Positions 25,301 to 31,721 of a stretch of 31,721 nt of DNA are shown one piece after another. Position numbers and translations under genes: made by a program. This DNA is from Planctomycetaceae bacterium (GTDB taxonomy: Bacteria > Planctomycetota > Planctomycetia > Pirellulales > Lacipirellulaceae). Numbering within the stretch: position 1 is the first letter of the stretch; every line of letters begins with the position of its first letter. The stretch is taken from the NCBI GenBank assembly GCA_002713555.1, contig PATG01000030.1, positions 12,723-44,443 on the forward strand, written 5' to 3'. Below the pieces are notes generated by a model. It did no database searches. It saw nothing but the letters and a program-made list of their open reading frames with translations, and had not been told where the DNA came from.

Positions 25301-28065
25301 TCCACACCCTTGCGATTTTCTGTACCAAAGATTTTTGGTACTTCTTCGGCGATAAATCCCAGGCGGGGCTGGTTGGGATCTGCGATGTATGCAAAGCTGA
25401 TCGCATCCAAACTTTGAATCAATTCAAGTGACTGCTCAAAGCTGAGATCTGCTAGATCCTGCTTAAACCCGCTCGAAGAGCCTGGAGTAATACTGCCTGA
25501 GGCGTGTATGTTGCCAAAGACGTTTACCGTGCCGTCTTGGATGACCATTCTCTCGGCTGTGGAATTGACTCCATCGCGTGTCGAAAAAATGATTGCATTG
25601 GCTCGTGAGCCAGTTCCCTGACCGTAGGCAATCAGCTTAACGGCCCCGCTGTCAGGATGGTCCGCAGGATCTCCTGGAAAGGTTACCAGATCCTGATCGT
25701 GATCGGGATGCAAGATGATGCCCGCGCCGCCATCCATGTCTTGGAATCCTTGGGCGGCATGCAACATGGTGCTTGCCGATGCACTGACATTTGCTTGCTC
25801 CCGCAGAAAGTGTGTCATTGGGTTGCGCTCGATGGCATATATGTCTTCTGCAAGAATGTCGCCGAACACTCCAAAGGTTGGTTTAATTCCTGTGTGGGGT
25901 AAATCAGGAATGACTTGCCCATCGGGTGCCAAGAACAGAAATGTTCCACCCGGTTCATCCGCGAGATAAAAGTCCAGTGGCGAATTGTCGATGTTGATGC
26001 TAAGCGCCGAGTCAATTTCTACGCCCGCGTCTGAAAAATAATTAAAGTTCCACCCGGTACCACCAGATTCTTCCAGCCGCAACCAATGCCCATTTTCTTC
26101 AACGATGCGGAAGGACGAAACTTCGGGAAGCGGTGCGACCAAAAGCTCCAAGTCGTCTAGTGACGTGCTGCCATTGTCGCGGGCAATCAAGATGTCGGCC
26201 GCGGTAACCAGGCCATCGCGGTTGAAATCGTATGCGTCAATAATAGCCGCCTGATCGAAAGGCCCATGGGGATTGGCTATCGTGTCGGCCACATCCGTTG
26301 CATCAACAAGTGCATCGGATGCTGAATTGCCCGTTTCACCGATTGCATTACCAACATAAAAGACATCGTCGAAAACCAGTCCCGTATTGGCCGTGGCCTT
26401 GACTCGAATCTCCAGCCACTCTTTTTCGATGTCATTGGCATTCCAAATGAGTGTGATCCGATCGGACCCAAAAGCACCTTCTCCTAGGCGTATGTCAGCA
26501 GCAATATTGTTGACAGGCTGGGGCGCCAAATTCCAAGGAAAAGGTTCATCGGCGTTGCCCGCTCGGAATTGAAAATCGGATAGGCTTAGTGCCCCTGGCA
26601 AAGCCAGGTTTTGAATGTCGATCATGGCTCCGTTGATGCCTTGATCGAAACTGGTGTAGTTGCTGAATGTTGCCGTTCCACTTGGAAGCAGAGCTTGCTT
26701 GTCGGTGGCTATCGATTGATCATCACTGGTTCCCGCCGAAGGATCATTCCCGTCGAATGAGGAATTGTTATAGAATACATTGCGGCCGGTGACATAAGCG
26801 TGAAAAGCAGGTCCTTCTAATGAAGCCACACCCAACAGCGAATCTGCTCCCGTGTCATAGATACCTAATGCGGATGCCGAGAAAGCACTGTTGACATCTC
26901 CAATCACAGAGTGTCCGAACATATAGACCAGTCCGGTATCTGTCACAGCAATAATTTCGTTTACCGAGTCGCTATCCGCATCCGCAATGGTTACATCGAC
27001 GAATTGCACACCTCCACCCAGTGGAGAGGATTCGAAAAGGGGTGGCAGGAAATCAAGATCACCAGAACCATTGTTGTCGAGTACGCGGACAAAATCATTA
27101 CCAGCCAGGACGACCTCAAGAGCGGCATCATTATCCATGTTGCCAATGGCAGCAGCATTAAACCATGGTGGGTTATGCGGTCCCGCCAATCCGGGTGTAT
27201 CGAGAAGCGAGCCACCCGCTCCGTTTGCCTCGTATACCAGGCTTCCCTGGCCAAATTCGAGTTGACCGGGAGAATTTAAACCAGTCAAAATATAGTCGAT
27301 ATCGCCGCTCGCATTGAGATTTCCCGCAGCGACATCACTTATGAATCTGCTTAGAAAGAACTGGCCTGAGTTTCCGGAAGTATTATAAAACAATTGATGA
27401 CCATTGCCGCCTCCCACGGAGGGATCGACAAAACCAAACAGTGCTTCATTACCCGTCGTTGCAGTTTGAAAATCTGCTAGGGCCAGGCCATGGGCAGTCC
27501 CACCCGAAGTGGGGCCTCCCGCGACGTGCACGTTAGCACCAGTATTTAAGGCATCGGTTGCCATCACGAGAATATCGTTTGCGGCAGGGCTTGTTTCTCG
27601 TGCGATGACTATTCGGTGACTCTGTGTGCCAAAGTCACCAATTGCAAGTGCATCGACACCGGCCGCAGATCCGCCACCATCAGGATCCCACGCAGTCCCA
27701 AATTGGTTTGCAATATTCGTTGCAGAAAAGCTCTGCACTAGATCTCCACCAATCGCAACCACTCCAGATCCATTGACAAACCCTGCGTCGATCACGCGTG
27801 GGTTCAAGCCTGTCTCACCCGTATTAACATTCACGTAGCCAGGCTGCGTAGATAGATTGACGGTTCCCGCTCCTCGAGTGAGACCATCCACAGAGATCAA
27901 GCGATCATTGCCGGCAGTTGTGTCTTTTGTAAAAAAGACGCTATCACCGGCTAACATCTGACGGGGTTCAAGTTGCTCGAAAAGCAAACGGCGCAATTTC
28001 GAAAGACCCGACTTTCTTGCCAGTTCCGACTCTCTGCGCAAATTTCTCTTCTTAGACTTAGGCAT
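22390..28065 (-). CDS. Giant LEPR-motif surface protein with three S74 tail-fibre chaperone modules
   Basis: 1,891 residues from the ATG at 28065; a GTG five codons earlier is also open. The basic N-terminus leads to FEQLEPRQMLAG (about residues 29-40), the planctomycete export motif. Next is an FG-GAP/VCBS-like propeller region (about 45-430; LADFQTA, GNLNASGDIDYI, GNMDNDAALEVV, DADSDSVNEI). A dockerin-like motif (YDFNRDGLVTAADILIARD) lies near 610. Three homologous modules follow (about 650-950, 1072-1375, 1473-1772). Each begins W.RLEE.GGTGWNF or a variant, contains DG.VNVFG..ASG.IT.GSS or a variant, and ends with a peptidase_S74 domain (F/IKQD, RLGFIAEEVP, GIT..L....QQQ). The S-x4-K dyad is kept in all three. 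The C-terminus is helical. The role is probably a fibrous surface structure; this is inference. Confidence 0.88.
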   Translation of the reverse strand: MPKSKKRNLRRESELARKSGLSKLRRLLFEQLEPRQMLAGDSVFFTKDTTAGNDRLISVDGLTRGAGTVNLSTQPGYVNVNTGETGLNPRVIDAGFVNGSGVVAIGGDLVQSFSATNIANQFGTAWDPDGGGSAAGVDALAIGDFGTQSHRIVIARETSPAANDILVMATDALNTGANVHVAGGPTSGGTAHGLALADFQTATTGNEALFGFVDPSVGGGNGHQLFYNTSGNSGQFFLSRFISDVAAGNLNASGDIDYILTGLNSPGQLEFGQGSLVYEANGAGGSLLDTPGLAGPHNPPWFNAAAIGNMDNDAALEVVLAGNDFVRVLDNNGSGDLDFLPPLFESSPLGGGVQFVDVTIADADSDSVNEIIAVTDTGLVYMFGHSVIGDVNSAFSASALGIYDTGADSLLGVASLEGPAFHAYVTGRNVFYNNSSFDGNDPSAGTSDDQSIATDKQALLPSGTATFSNYTSFDQGINGAMIDIQNLALPGALSLSDFQFRAGNADEPFPWNLAPQPVNNIAADIRLGEGAFGSDRITLIWNANDIEKEWLEIRVKATANTGLVFDDVFYVGNAIGETGNSASDALVDATDVADTIANPHGPFDQAAIIDAYDFNRDGLVTAADILIARDNGSTSLDDLELLVAPLPEVSSFRIVEENGHWLRLEESGGTGWNFNYFSDAGVEIDSALSINIDNSPLDFYLADEPGGTFLFLAPDGQVIPDLPHTGIKPTFGVFGDILAEDIYAIERNPMTHFLREQANVSASASTMLHAAQGFQDMDGGAGIILHPDHDQDLVTFPGDPADHPDSGAVKLIAYGQGTGSRANAIIFSTRDGVNSTAERMVIQDGTVNVFGNIHASGSITPGSSSGFKQDLADLSFEQSLELIQSLDAISFAYIADPNQPRLGFIAEEVPKIFGTENRKGVDPMGIATALTVILQQQRETIDEITQLLESAEIDTESIRTAILDLSRSHPSIVGGPLATGSSAASSSILGASVGASSTSTAAANSEGVAIAGNLLGSASSNAPLAAFSPESIISDLELPTFAASTSDPSTELTAASSHSSWVAASHAVNLPVVTPFQVTESGNEWIELQNSSGTNWNFDHFSNPGLGIGSALSVNVDSSPLDFYLADETGGANIYLWEDGRAIPNLVLTGDKPDFALFGDMLVGDIVGNGREAISHFRRVDSNLSAQAATVLFSAGQGINSDTDGGAGILLRPDHHQDVGAFPGDATTNNESGTLQLTAYGVGSGAYANAIVFQTRDGVDSVADRMIIKDGTVNVFGEVVASGTITSGSSREIKQDIQELAYDHAANLVELLDAVSFAYHTNPEQPRLGFLAEEVPEEFGTADRKAVDAMGITASLVSIAQQQQAEIDALYELLQPIQVGAGVDALGEVAHSSSNGYGSRTMSGAAELTTLVSSLSTSNHLVANFLNTLQPVEANPVEANPDESGPVEPHSTALPNAQQGGWTPLPLTSGDEVPAFTILENADQWMRLEETGGTGWNFSHVANPGLGIDSALSINIDGSPRDLYFADEPGGLGMYLWDDGVSVPNLPHTGVKPTFAISGNMLVGDLILEGREARTMFMREQTNLSASASTTLYSSLNGLNDVDGGAAIIMHPDHNQDTYTFPGDPVDHNKSGALELIAYGQGTGTFTNGIRINSKFGPNNLAERMLIKDGLVSITGNLVATGTITPGSSQEFKQDISNLSYSQAADLIFNLDPVSFVYSVDPSQPRLGFVAEEVPLVFGNSQRNGVDAMGITSALTVVVQQQQQQLAQLSQWVDTFITDAVRPSANLPGDLDLNLGATTFLTFNMLTTERFASHFHGALSQVEVGFNNIVTTTQERLAPAMSEAFAHYRSSHLSELQEFGNTVSEEFDEKLADLWGENADWLRDPSWDGVV
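22750..26120 (-). repeat. Three tandem 300-residue modules inside the giant protein
   Basis: Homologous units at roughly 25220-26115, 23940-24855 and 22750-23645, separated by low-complexity Ser/Ala/Pro linkers (for example the PVEAN repeat near 23745-23775). Each carries the same stem-like beta region and a C-terminal S74 domain. The nucleotide sequences have diverged although protein motifs match, so the duplication is old or under protein-level selection. Confidence 0.85.
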
Positions 28066-28099
28066 GAAACTCTGAGACACCTAGAATTCGCCATTTGCT

Positions 28100-28183
28100 G
28101 AACAGACCAATCGCCGATCGATAAGACCAAACGCGAATCGGATAAGACCAAACGCCAATCGGATAAGACCAATCGTCGATCCA
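28100..28183. repeat. Four 21-bp tandem repeats upstream of the giant gene
   Basis: Units start at 28100, 28121, 28142 and 28163. Each contains AGACCAA or AGACCAAAC followed by a CG-rich stretch and ATCG; units 2 and 3 differ at one position, units 1 and 4 are more diverged. The array lies 35-118 bp before the ATG at 28065 (minus strand), in the promoter or leader. Because 21 is a multiple of 3, the minus strand can be read as a seven-residue repeat, but no start or homology supports a protein. Confidence 0.9.
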
Positions 28184-28374
28184 CTAAGAATATAGCAGGA
28201 ACTGCATAATAGGCTAAAACTCACCCGTTTTTTATAGTATTGCTGTAGCCCACTGAAGCGTCAAGCAAATCGAATGATTCAGGCTATAACGGATATGCCA
28301 TGAGCAATAATATTGCAATAAACTGCAAGAAGTTCGCTTGCTTTCATGGCCCTAGCTATTACGGCATGCTGGTA
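28184..28374. other. Gap between the giant gene and the ABC operon
   Basis: No gene was recognised. It contains a perfect palindrome GCAATA-A-TATTGC at 28304-28316. A weak hairpin, GCAAG (28325-28329) with CTTGC (28337-28341), is followed on the minus strand by AGTTTATT and may end the ABC operon transcript that stops at 28375. The promoter of the giant gene should lie here or in the adjacent tandem repeats. Confidence 0.4.
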
Positions 28375-29130
28375 TTAGTTTCCAAGAGAAGTGCCATGAA
28401 CGATGGCATCAATCAAGTCCTGAGGGCTGACGTCATGTTTCTCCACGTCTCCCAACACTTTTCCTTGATCGAGAAGTAAAAAACGATCAGCAAGTGGGTA
28501 GATCAAGTGTATGTTATGCGAAATGAAAATGACTGAGATGCCACGATCACGAACTTCTTCAACATGCTCTAATACAATTTGTGATTCTTTAATGGACAGC
28601 GCCGCAGTGGGTTCATCGAGCACAAGTAATTTCGGCTGAAAATAGAGGCTACGGGCAATTGCGATTGATTTCCTTTGGCCGCCGGATAATTTTGCTACAG
28701 AACGGTCCGCATCCTCGAGGGTAATGCCGAGGCTTGCCACACCTTCCAATGCGTCTCGGTTCATTCGCTGACGGTCAAGTGGACCAAAGCGACCCCACTT
28801 ATGGAGTTCCTTGCCAAGAAAAAAATTTCTAGAAATGCTGAGTGAATTGACTAAAGCTAAATCCTGGTAGACCGTTTCGACACCTGCTACTCGTGATTCA
28901 TCAGGGCTTTGCCAACGTACTTCTTCTCCTTGAAATCGGAATTTGCCTGAATCCGGGAGGTGAACCCCACAGATGATTTTGATGAAGGTTGACTTGCCCG
29001 CGCCATTGTCGCCCACTAAAGCGGTCACCTTCCCACGAGGGATTTTGCAGCTGATATTGCTTAGAGCTTGGACATTGCCAAATTTCTTGTGAACATCAAT
29101 CAATTCAACAATTGGTTGAACAAGGCTCAT
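28375..29130 (-). CDS. Sugar ABC transporter ATP-binding protein (single domain)
   Basis: 251 residues. Walker A GDNGAGKST, Q-loop VYQDLALV, signature LSGGQRKSIAIARSL, Walker B LLVLDEPTAAL and H-loop FISHN are all present. The single nucleotide-binding domain matches FrcA/XylG-half types rather than the double-domain RbsA (about 500 residues), so it should work as a homodimer. It energises import of a monosaccharide through the adjacent permease. Its ATG overlaps the permease stop by 4 bp (ATGA), so the two are translationally coupled. Confidence 0.95.
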   Translation of the reverse strand: MSLVQPIVELIDVHKKFGNVQALSNISCKIPRGKVTALVGDNGAGKSTFIKIICGVHLPDSGKFRFQGEEVRWQSPDESRVAGVETVYQDLALVNSLSISRNFFLGKELHKWGRFGPLDRQRMNRDALEGVASLGITLEDADRSVAKLSGGQRKSIAIARSLYFQPKLLVLDEPTAALSIKESQIVLEHVEEVRDRGISVIFISHNIHLIYPLADRFLLLDQGKVLGDVEKHDVSPQDLIDAIVHGTSLGN

Positions 29131-30131
29131 CGACGATACCTCACAAGTATCTGGTTCAACACGACGGCAAGAATAATGATGACGCCGTTGAGAGGCAAAT
29201 AGAGATACGGCGAAACACCCTGATCGATAAGCCCCGTTTTGATCACGCTGGTTAGTATGGCTCCTAATACGGTTCCGAAAATAGTTCCCGTACCGCCACT
29301 TAATTCGTTACCGCCAATCACGCTGGCAGCAATCGATTCGAGTTCCATTCCCATCCCTAATAAGCCCTGGGAAGCTCGGAATCTCGCCAGATTCAGCAAC
29401 CCGGCCAATCCTGCCATGGAGCTGCACAAGACGAAACTCGTTAGTTTTATTCTGTTGACTTTTACACCTGCGTTGCGTGCTGCTTCACAGTCTCCCCCGA
29501 CGGCTTGAAGATGATTTCCATAAACGCTCGAGGTCAGCAAGAATTGGAACAAGATGCCGAGGAGGAGAAACCATACGATTGTCATGTGAAACATGGCAAA
29601 CGGATTCCCGCCGAGTAGTCCCAGGAATTGGGCATCCCGCTCATAGGCGTCTGCTTCATACATCACCGGAAACCCATCCGTCAGATAGCTGTGAAGTCCT
29701 CGCCAGAACATCATTGCTCCTAAGGTGACAATGAACGAAGGAATCCGCAGCTTTAAGGTAAGTAAACCATTTACCGTTCCGATCGCAGCGCAAAGCATAA
29801 GACTTGCGATAAACGCTAGAGGTCCTGGAAGTCCCCAATTGGCCAACCAACAAAAGACGAGTGTAGTCATAGCCATGACAGAACCAACGGAGATATCAAA
29901 CTCACCAGAAATCATCAGCATCGACACACCGATCGCCACGATACCAACCTCAGCGGCTACTGTGAGAATGCTCGTTGCGGTGTTTAGGGTCGCGAATCGA
30001 TCGGAAGCAAGTGAAAACACGAGCACAAATACCGTCAAAACGATCAATGCCGCCAGTTCTTTCGATTGCTTAAACGCTTGCCAAATATTTCTTCGCATAG
30101 AATTAGAACCAGTTCCAGATATTCGCCTCAT
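29127..30131 (-). CDS. Sugar ABC transporter permease, RbsC type
   Basis: 334 residues from the ATG at 30131, 15 bp after the binding-protein stop. A TTG two codons earlier and an ATG at 30098 (MRRNIWQAF) are alternatives, and no clear ribosome binding site decides. There are eight to ten hydrophobic segments and the family block GEFDISVGSVMAM (typical GGIDLSVGS region), with ALRNAGVKVNRIKL-type cytoplasmic loop (here ARNAGVKVNRIKLTSF) and a late GGNELSGGTGTIFGTVLGA. It forms the membrane channel for a pentose or hexose of the ribose/xylose/fructose importer class. The substrate is unknown. Confidence 0.94.
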   Translation of the reverse strand: MRRISGTGSNSMRRNIWQAFKQSKELAALIVLTVFVLVFSLASDRFATLNTATSILTVAAEVGIVAIGVSMLMISGEFDISVGSVMAMTTLVFCWLANWGLPGPLAFIASLMLCAAIGTVNGLLTLKLRIPSFIVTLGAMMFWRGLHSYLTDGFPVMYEADAYERDAQFLGLLGGNPFAMFHMTIVWFLLLGILFQFLLTSSVYGNHLQAVGGDCEAARNAGVKVNRIKLTSFVLCSSMAGLAGLLNLARFRASQGLLGMGMELESIAASVIGGNELSGGTGTIFGTVLGAILTSVIKTGLIDQGVSPYLYLPLNGVIIILAVVLNQILVRYRR

Positions 30132-30146
30132 CGGCAATGCGAAGTA

Positions 30147-31193
30147 TTAGCGCATACCTTGGATTTGCTCGATGCGTTGTTGAGCTTTTGATTGTCCAAC
30201 CACATAGGGCCCCGTCAAGATATTGTTGGCAGGGAGCAATCCGAAAGTATGGTATTGAAACAGCAAAACAGCAGAAAGATACCCTTGTAAATAGGGCTGC
30301 TGGTCAATCGTTGCAATGACATCTCCCTTAGTAATATCGGTAAGAAGCTGCTCATCCATATCGATGCCACCCACATAGACTTGACCTTCCTGGTGAGGTT
30401 CAAGGGCATTGCCAAGACGTCCCATTTTCTTCAGCATCAGTGCTGCCCAGTGGGCCACCTGACTGCAACCGCTATGAACAGTTTCCACGTCAGGATTTGC
30501 TTCTAAAAATGCGCGTAACGCTTCTTGCACGGTTACCGGATCAAACTTGCAAGCCACTTTGGTAAACTTGCTGCCAACTTTAGCATAGGCTTGCTCCATG
30601 CCAAGCCCGCGTTCTTCTAAGCACTGAATGCTTGTCGCGTGAATGAGATAAATAGCATGTTTGGGTGGTCGATTTGCCAGCTTTTCAAAACGTTCCAGTA
30701 CAACCTCTGCACTGGCTTTGCCAGTTTCCAACGAACCTTCGCCTACATAAGTTAGATAGGGGATGCGTTTATCTTCTTCACGGTAGTCATGCACATTGAC
30801 TGCAATCACAGGGACCTGGTTGTTAATAGCTCGGCGCAACGGACGTTCAAGGGCTTGTTGATCCGTAATCACACAAGCAATGCCATCACTGCCAGTTGCG
30901 ACAACCGTCTCTAAATTTCCAAGCATCTCGCCTACATTTCCATCGGTTCTCACGCCTAAATATCGGCCATCGATTTCGTACCTTAGGCAAGCGTCTTCCC
31001 AGCCTTTCTTAACGAGAGTCCAGAACGGATCACTTGGCATGGCATGCGTCACCAAATGAAAAACAGGAGGCTCTGCTTGCTTTGGGTTCACGATCGGATT
31101 GTCCGATTGGCTACAACTGGAAAGCAGCAGTATCGACAGCAGCAGGAGCGAAACCTGGATTGGAAGGGGGTGTTTTTTTGGCAAAATGTGCAT
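30147..31193 (-). CDS. Periplasmic sugar-binding lipoprotein of the ribose type
   Basis: 348 residues from the ATG at 31193, which places a lipoprotein signal at the true N-terminus: KK, a Leu-rich core, and lipobox LSSC with C27. The open frame extends 36 codons further upstream, but that would bury the signal. The mature part is a type I periplasmic binding fold (PBP1/Peripla_BP_4): SDPFWTLVKKGWEDACLRY, DGIACVITDQQALERPLRRA, VPVIAVNVHD, YVGEGSLETGKASAEVVLE, VHSGCSQVAHWAALMLKK and the late IATIDQQPYLQGYLSA. It captures a sugar for the importer encoded next. It is the first gene of the operon and divergent from a DeoR regulator. Confidence 0.93.
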   Translation of the reverse strand: MHILPKKHPLPIQVSLLLLSILLLSSCSQSDNPIVNPKQAEPPVFHLVTHAMPSDPFWTLVKKGWEDACLRYEIDGRYLGVRTDGNVGEMLGNLETVVATGSDGIACVITDQQALERPLRRAINNQVPVIAVNVHDYREEDKRIPYLTYVGEGSLETGKASAEVVLERFEKLANRPPKHAIYLIHATSIQCLEERGLGMEQAYAKVGSKFTKVACKFDPVTVQEALRAFLEANPDVETVHSGCSQVAHWAALMLKKMGRLGNALEPHQEGQVYVGGIDMDEQLLTDITKGDVIATIDQQPYLQGYLSAVLLFQYHTFGLLPANNILTGPYVVGQSKAQQRIEQIQGMR

Positions 31194-31316
31194 AGATGAC
31201 CAGTACGGAGAATTTTTCGGAAGGTGATAATGTCTCAGGCAGAATTGAAAAAAGAATATATTTTTAGCAAGAAAAAGACTTTTCAGGCAGAAAATGATCA
31301 ATTAAGATGTCTAAAC

Positions 31317-31352
31317 GTCATAATTCAGTCACCTTTCTAGCTGAATAATGAC
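31317..31352. promoter_or_regulatory. Candidate operator in the importer/DeoR divergent region
   Basis: GTCATAATTCAG (31317-31328) and CTGAATAATGAC (31341-31352) are inverted copies matching at 11 of 12 positions around a 12-bp spacer. They lie in the 208-bp gap between the importer start (31193, -) and the second deoR (31402, +), about 50 bp before the latter. The arm TGAATAAT also occurs in the palindrome at 15361. The rest of this gap holds no gene. Confidence 0.55.
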
Positions 31353-31401
31353 ATATTTTCAACTGTATTCTGACTTATTTCTACAGGATTGCCGAGTAAC
31401 G

Positions 31402-31721
31402 ATGGGTAAGGCCGGGCCAGAACGACGCGAGAGAATCATGACTTGCCTCCTGGAGAGGAAGATGATCTCGGTAAGCGATCTTGCTTCATCCTTATTAGTT
31501 TCTGAGGCAACCGTACGCCGAGATCTCAGGAAGCTTTCTGCAGATAATCAAGTTAATCTTGTTCATGGTGGGGCGGCACTCCCTCCATTAGTGGACCATT
31601 CCTTCATTGCAAAGAGTCGACGTGCCCCTGAAGCCAAGCAGGTCATAGGGCAGTTGGCTGCCCGGCTCGTTGATGACGGCGATCACGTGTTTATTGATTC
31701 AGGCACGACTTGTATCCAGAT
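31402..31721 (+). CDS. Second DeoR-family regulator, 3' end cut by the window
   Basis: 106 codons from the ATG at 31402 to the window edge. The winged helix (RRERIMTCLLERK, LLVSEATVRRDLRKL, LVHGGAALP) and the beginning of the sensor domain (HVFIDSGTTCIQ) align without gaps with the regulator at 15417, and about half of the residues are identical. It is divergent from the sugar importer and so probably controls it. Conservation of the DNA-reading helix (VS-ATVRRDL) suggests related operators for the two paralogues. Confidence 0.92.
   Translation, partial: MGKAGPERRERIMTCLLERKMISVSDLASSLLVSEATVRRDLRKLSADNQVNLVHGGAALPPLVDHSFIAKSRRAPEAKQVIGQLAARLVDDGDHVFIDSGTTCIQ

Noticed and set aside
27951..28184. 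Minus-strand frame with a seven-residue repeat (RLVLSDS type) over the tandem array
   Set aside because: The repeat is explained by the 21-bp DNA units. The frame overlaps the start of the giant gene and has no homology or signal.
30131..30137. TTG at 30137 as the start of the permease
   Set aside because: An ATG two codons downstream is available and the extra residues add no conserved feature.
31194..31301. 36-codon N-terminal extension of the sugar-binding protein
   Set aside because: It would place the lipoprotein signal and lipobox in the interior. The internal ATG at 31193 gives a standard lipoprotein N-terminus.

Overview
The window looks like a chromosomal segment of a planctomycete, most likely of the Pirellula/Rhodopirellula type. 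Evidence: a giant exported protein with the planctomycete N-terminal motif FEQLEPRQMLAG, a PEP-CTERM protein with a dockerin-like segment, a fusion of two planctomycete-type cytochrome c motifs to an SUMF1-like domain, a Tat-exported Gfo/Idh/MocA oxidoreductase, and a decayed sulfatase. The gene content fits an organism living on sulfated, fucose-containing polysaccharides. No rRNA, tRNA, CRISPR array or transposase gene was seen.

Layout. 2-4442 (+): C-terminal part of an FGGY sugar kinase, the cytochrome/SUMF1 fusion and the Gfo/Idh/MocA protein. 4443-5321: a gap holding one copy of a 110-bp dispersed repeat, a sulfatase pseudogene remnant (- strand, in-frame stops) and the fucI control region. 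5322-7094 (+): L-fucose isomerase, with all three metal/catalytic residues. 15268-7195 (-): a tight five-gene operon (E2, E3, PHP-like protein, class II aldolase/short-chain dehydrogenase fusion, SorE-like dehydrogenase) convergent with fucI across a bidirectional terminator. 15417-18731 (+): a DeoR regulator and an E1 alpha/beta fusion, divergent from that operon. 18918-21239: inositol-3-phosphate synthase (+) and a sorbitol-dehydrogenase-like enzyme (-), separated by a long inverted repeat. 21470-28065 (-): a PEP-CTERM protein and a 1,891-residue surface protein with three S74 (tail-fibre chaperone) modules, translationally coupled. 28375-31193 (-): a ribose-type sugar ABC importer. 31402-end (+): a second DeoR regulator, paralogous to the first.

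How it may fit together (inference). FucI makes L-fuculose, a kinase (possibly the first gene) phosphorylates it, the aldolase domain cleaves the phosphate ester to DHAP plus lactaldehyde, and the fused dehydrogenase oxidises lactaldehyde. A dedicated E1/E2/E3 2-oxo-acid dehydrogenase complex would then handle a C3 product. The PHP-like protein and the SorE-like dehydrogenase have no place in the textbook pathway, and no shell proteins of a fucose microcompartment are present, so this is the best candidate for an undescribed system. An identical 11-bp palindrome lies before fucI and in the DeoR/E2 divergent promoter region, suggesting a shared regulon. A related inverted repeat lies before the second DeoR and the importer.

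Limits: all family assignments are by eye from translated motifs. Substrate specificities, promoters and operators are predictions. Several long reading frames open with TTG or GTG; internal starts were chosen where the sequence favours them.
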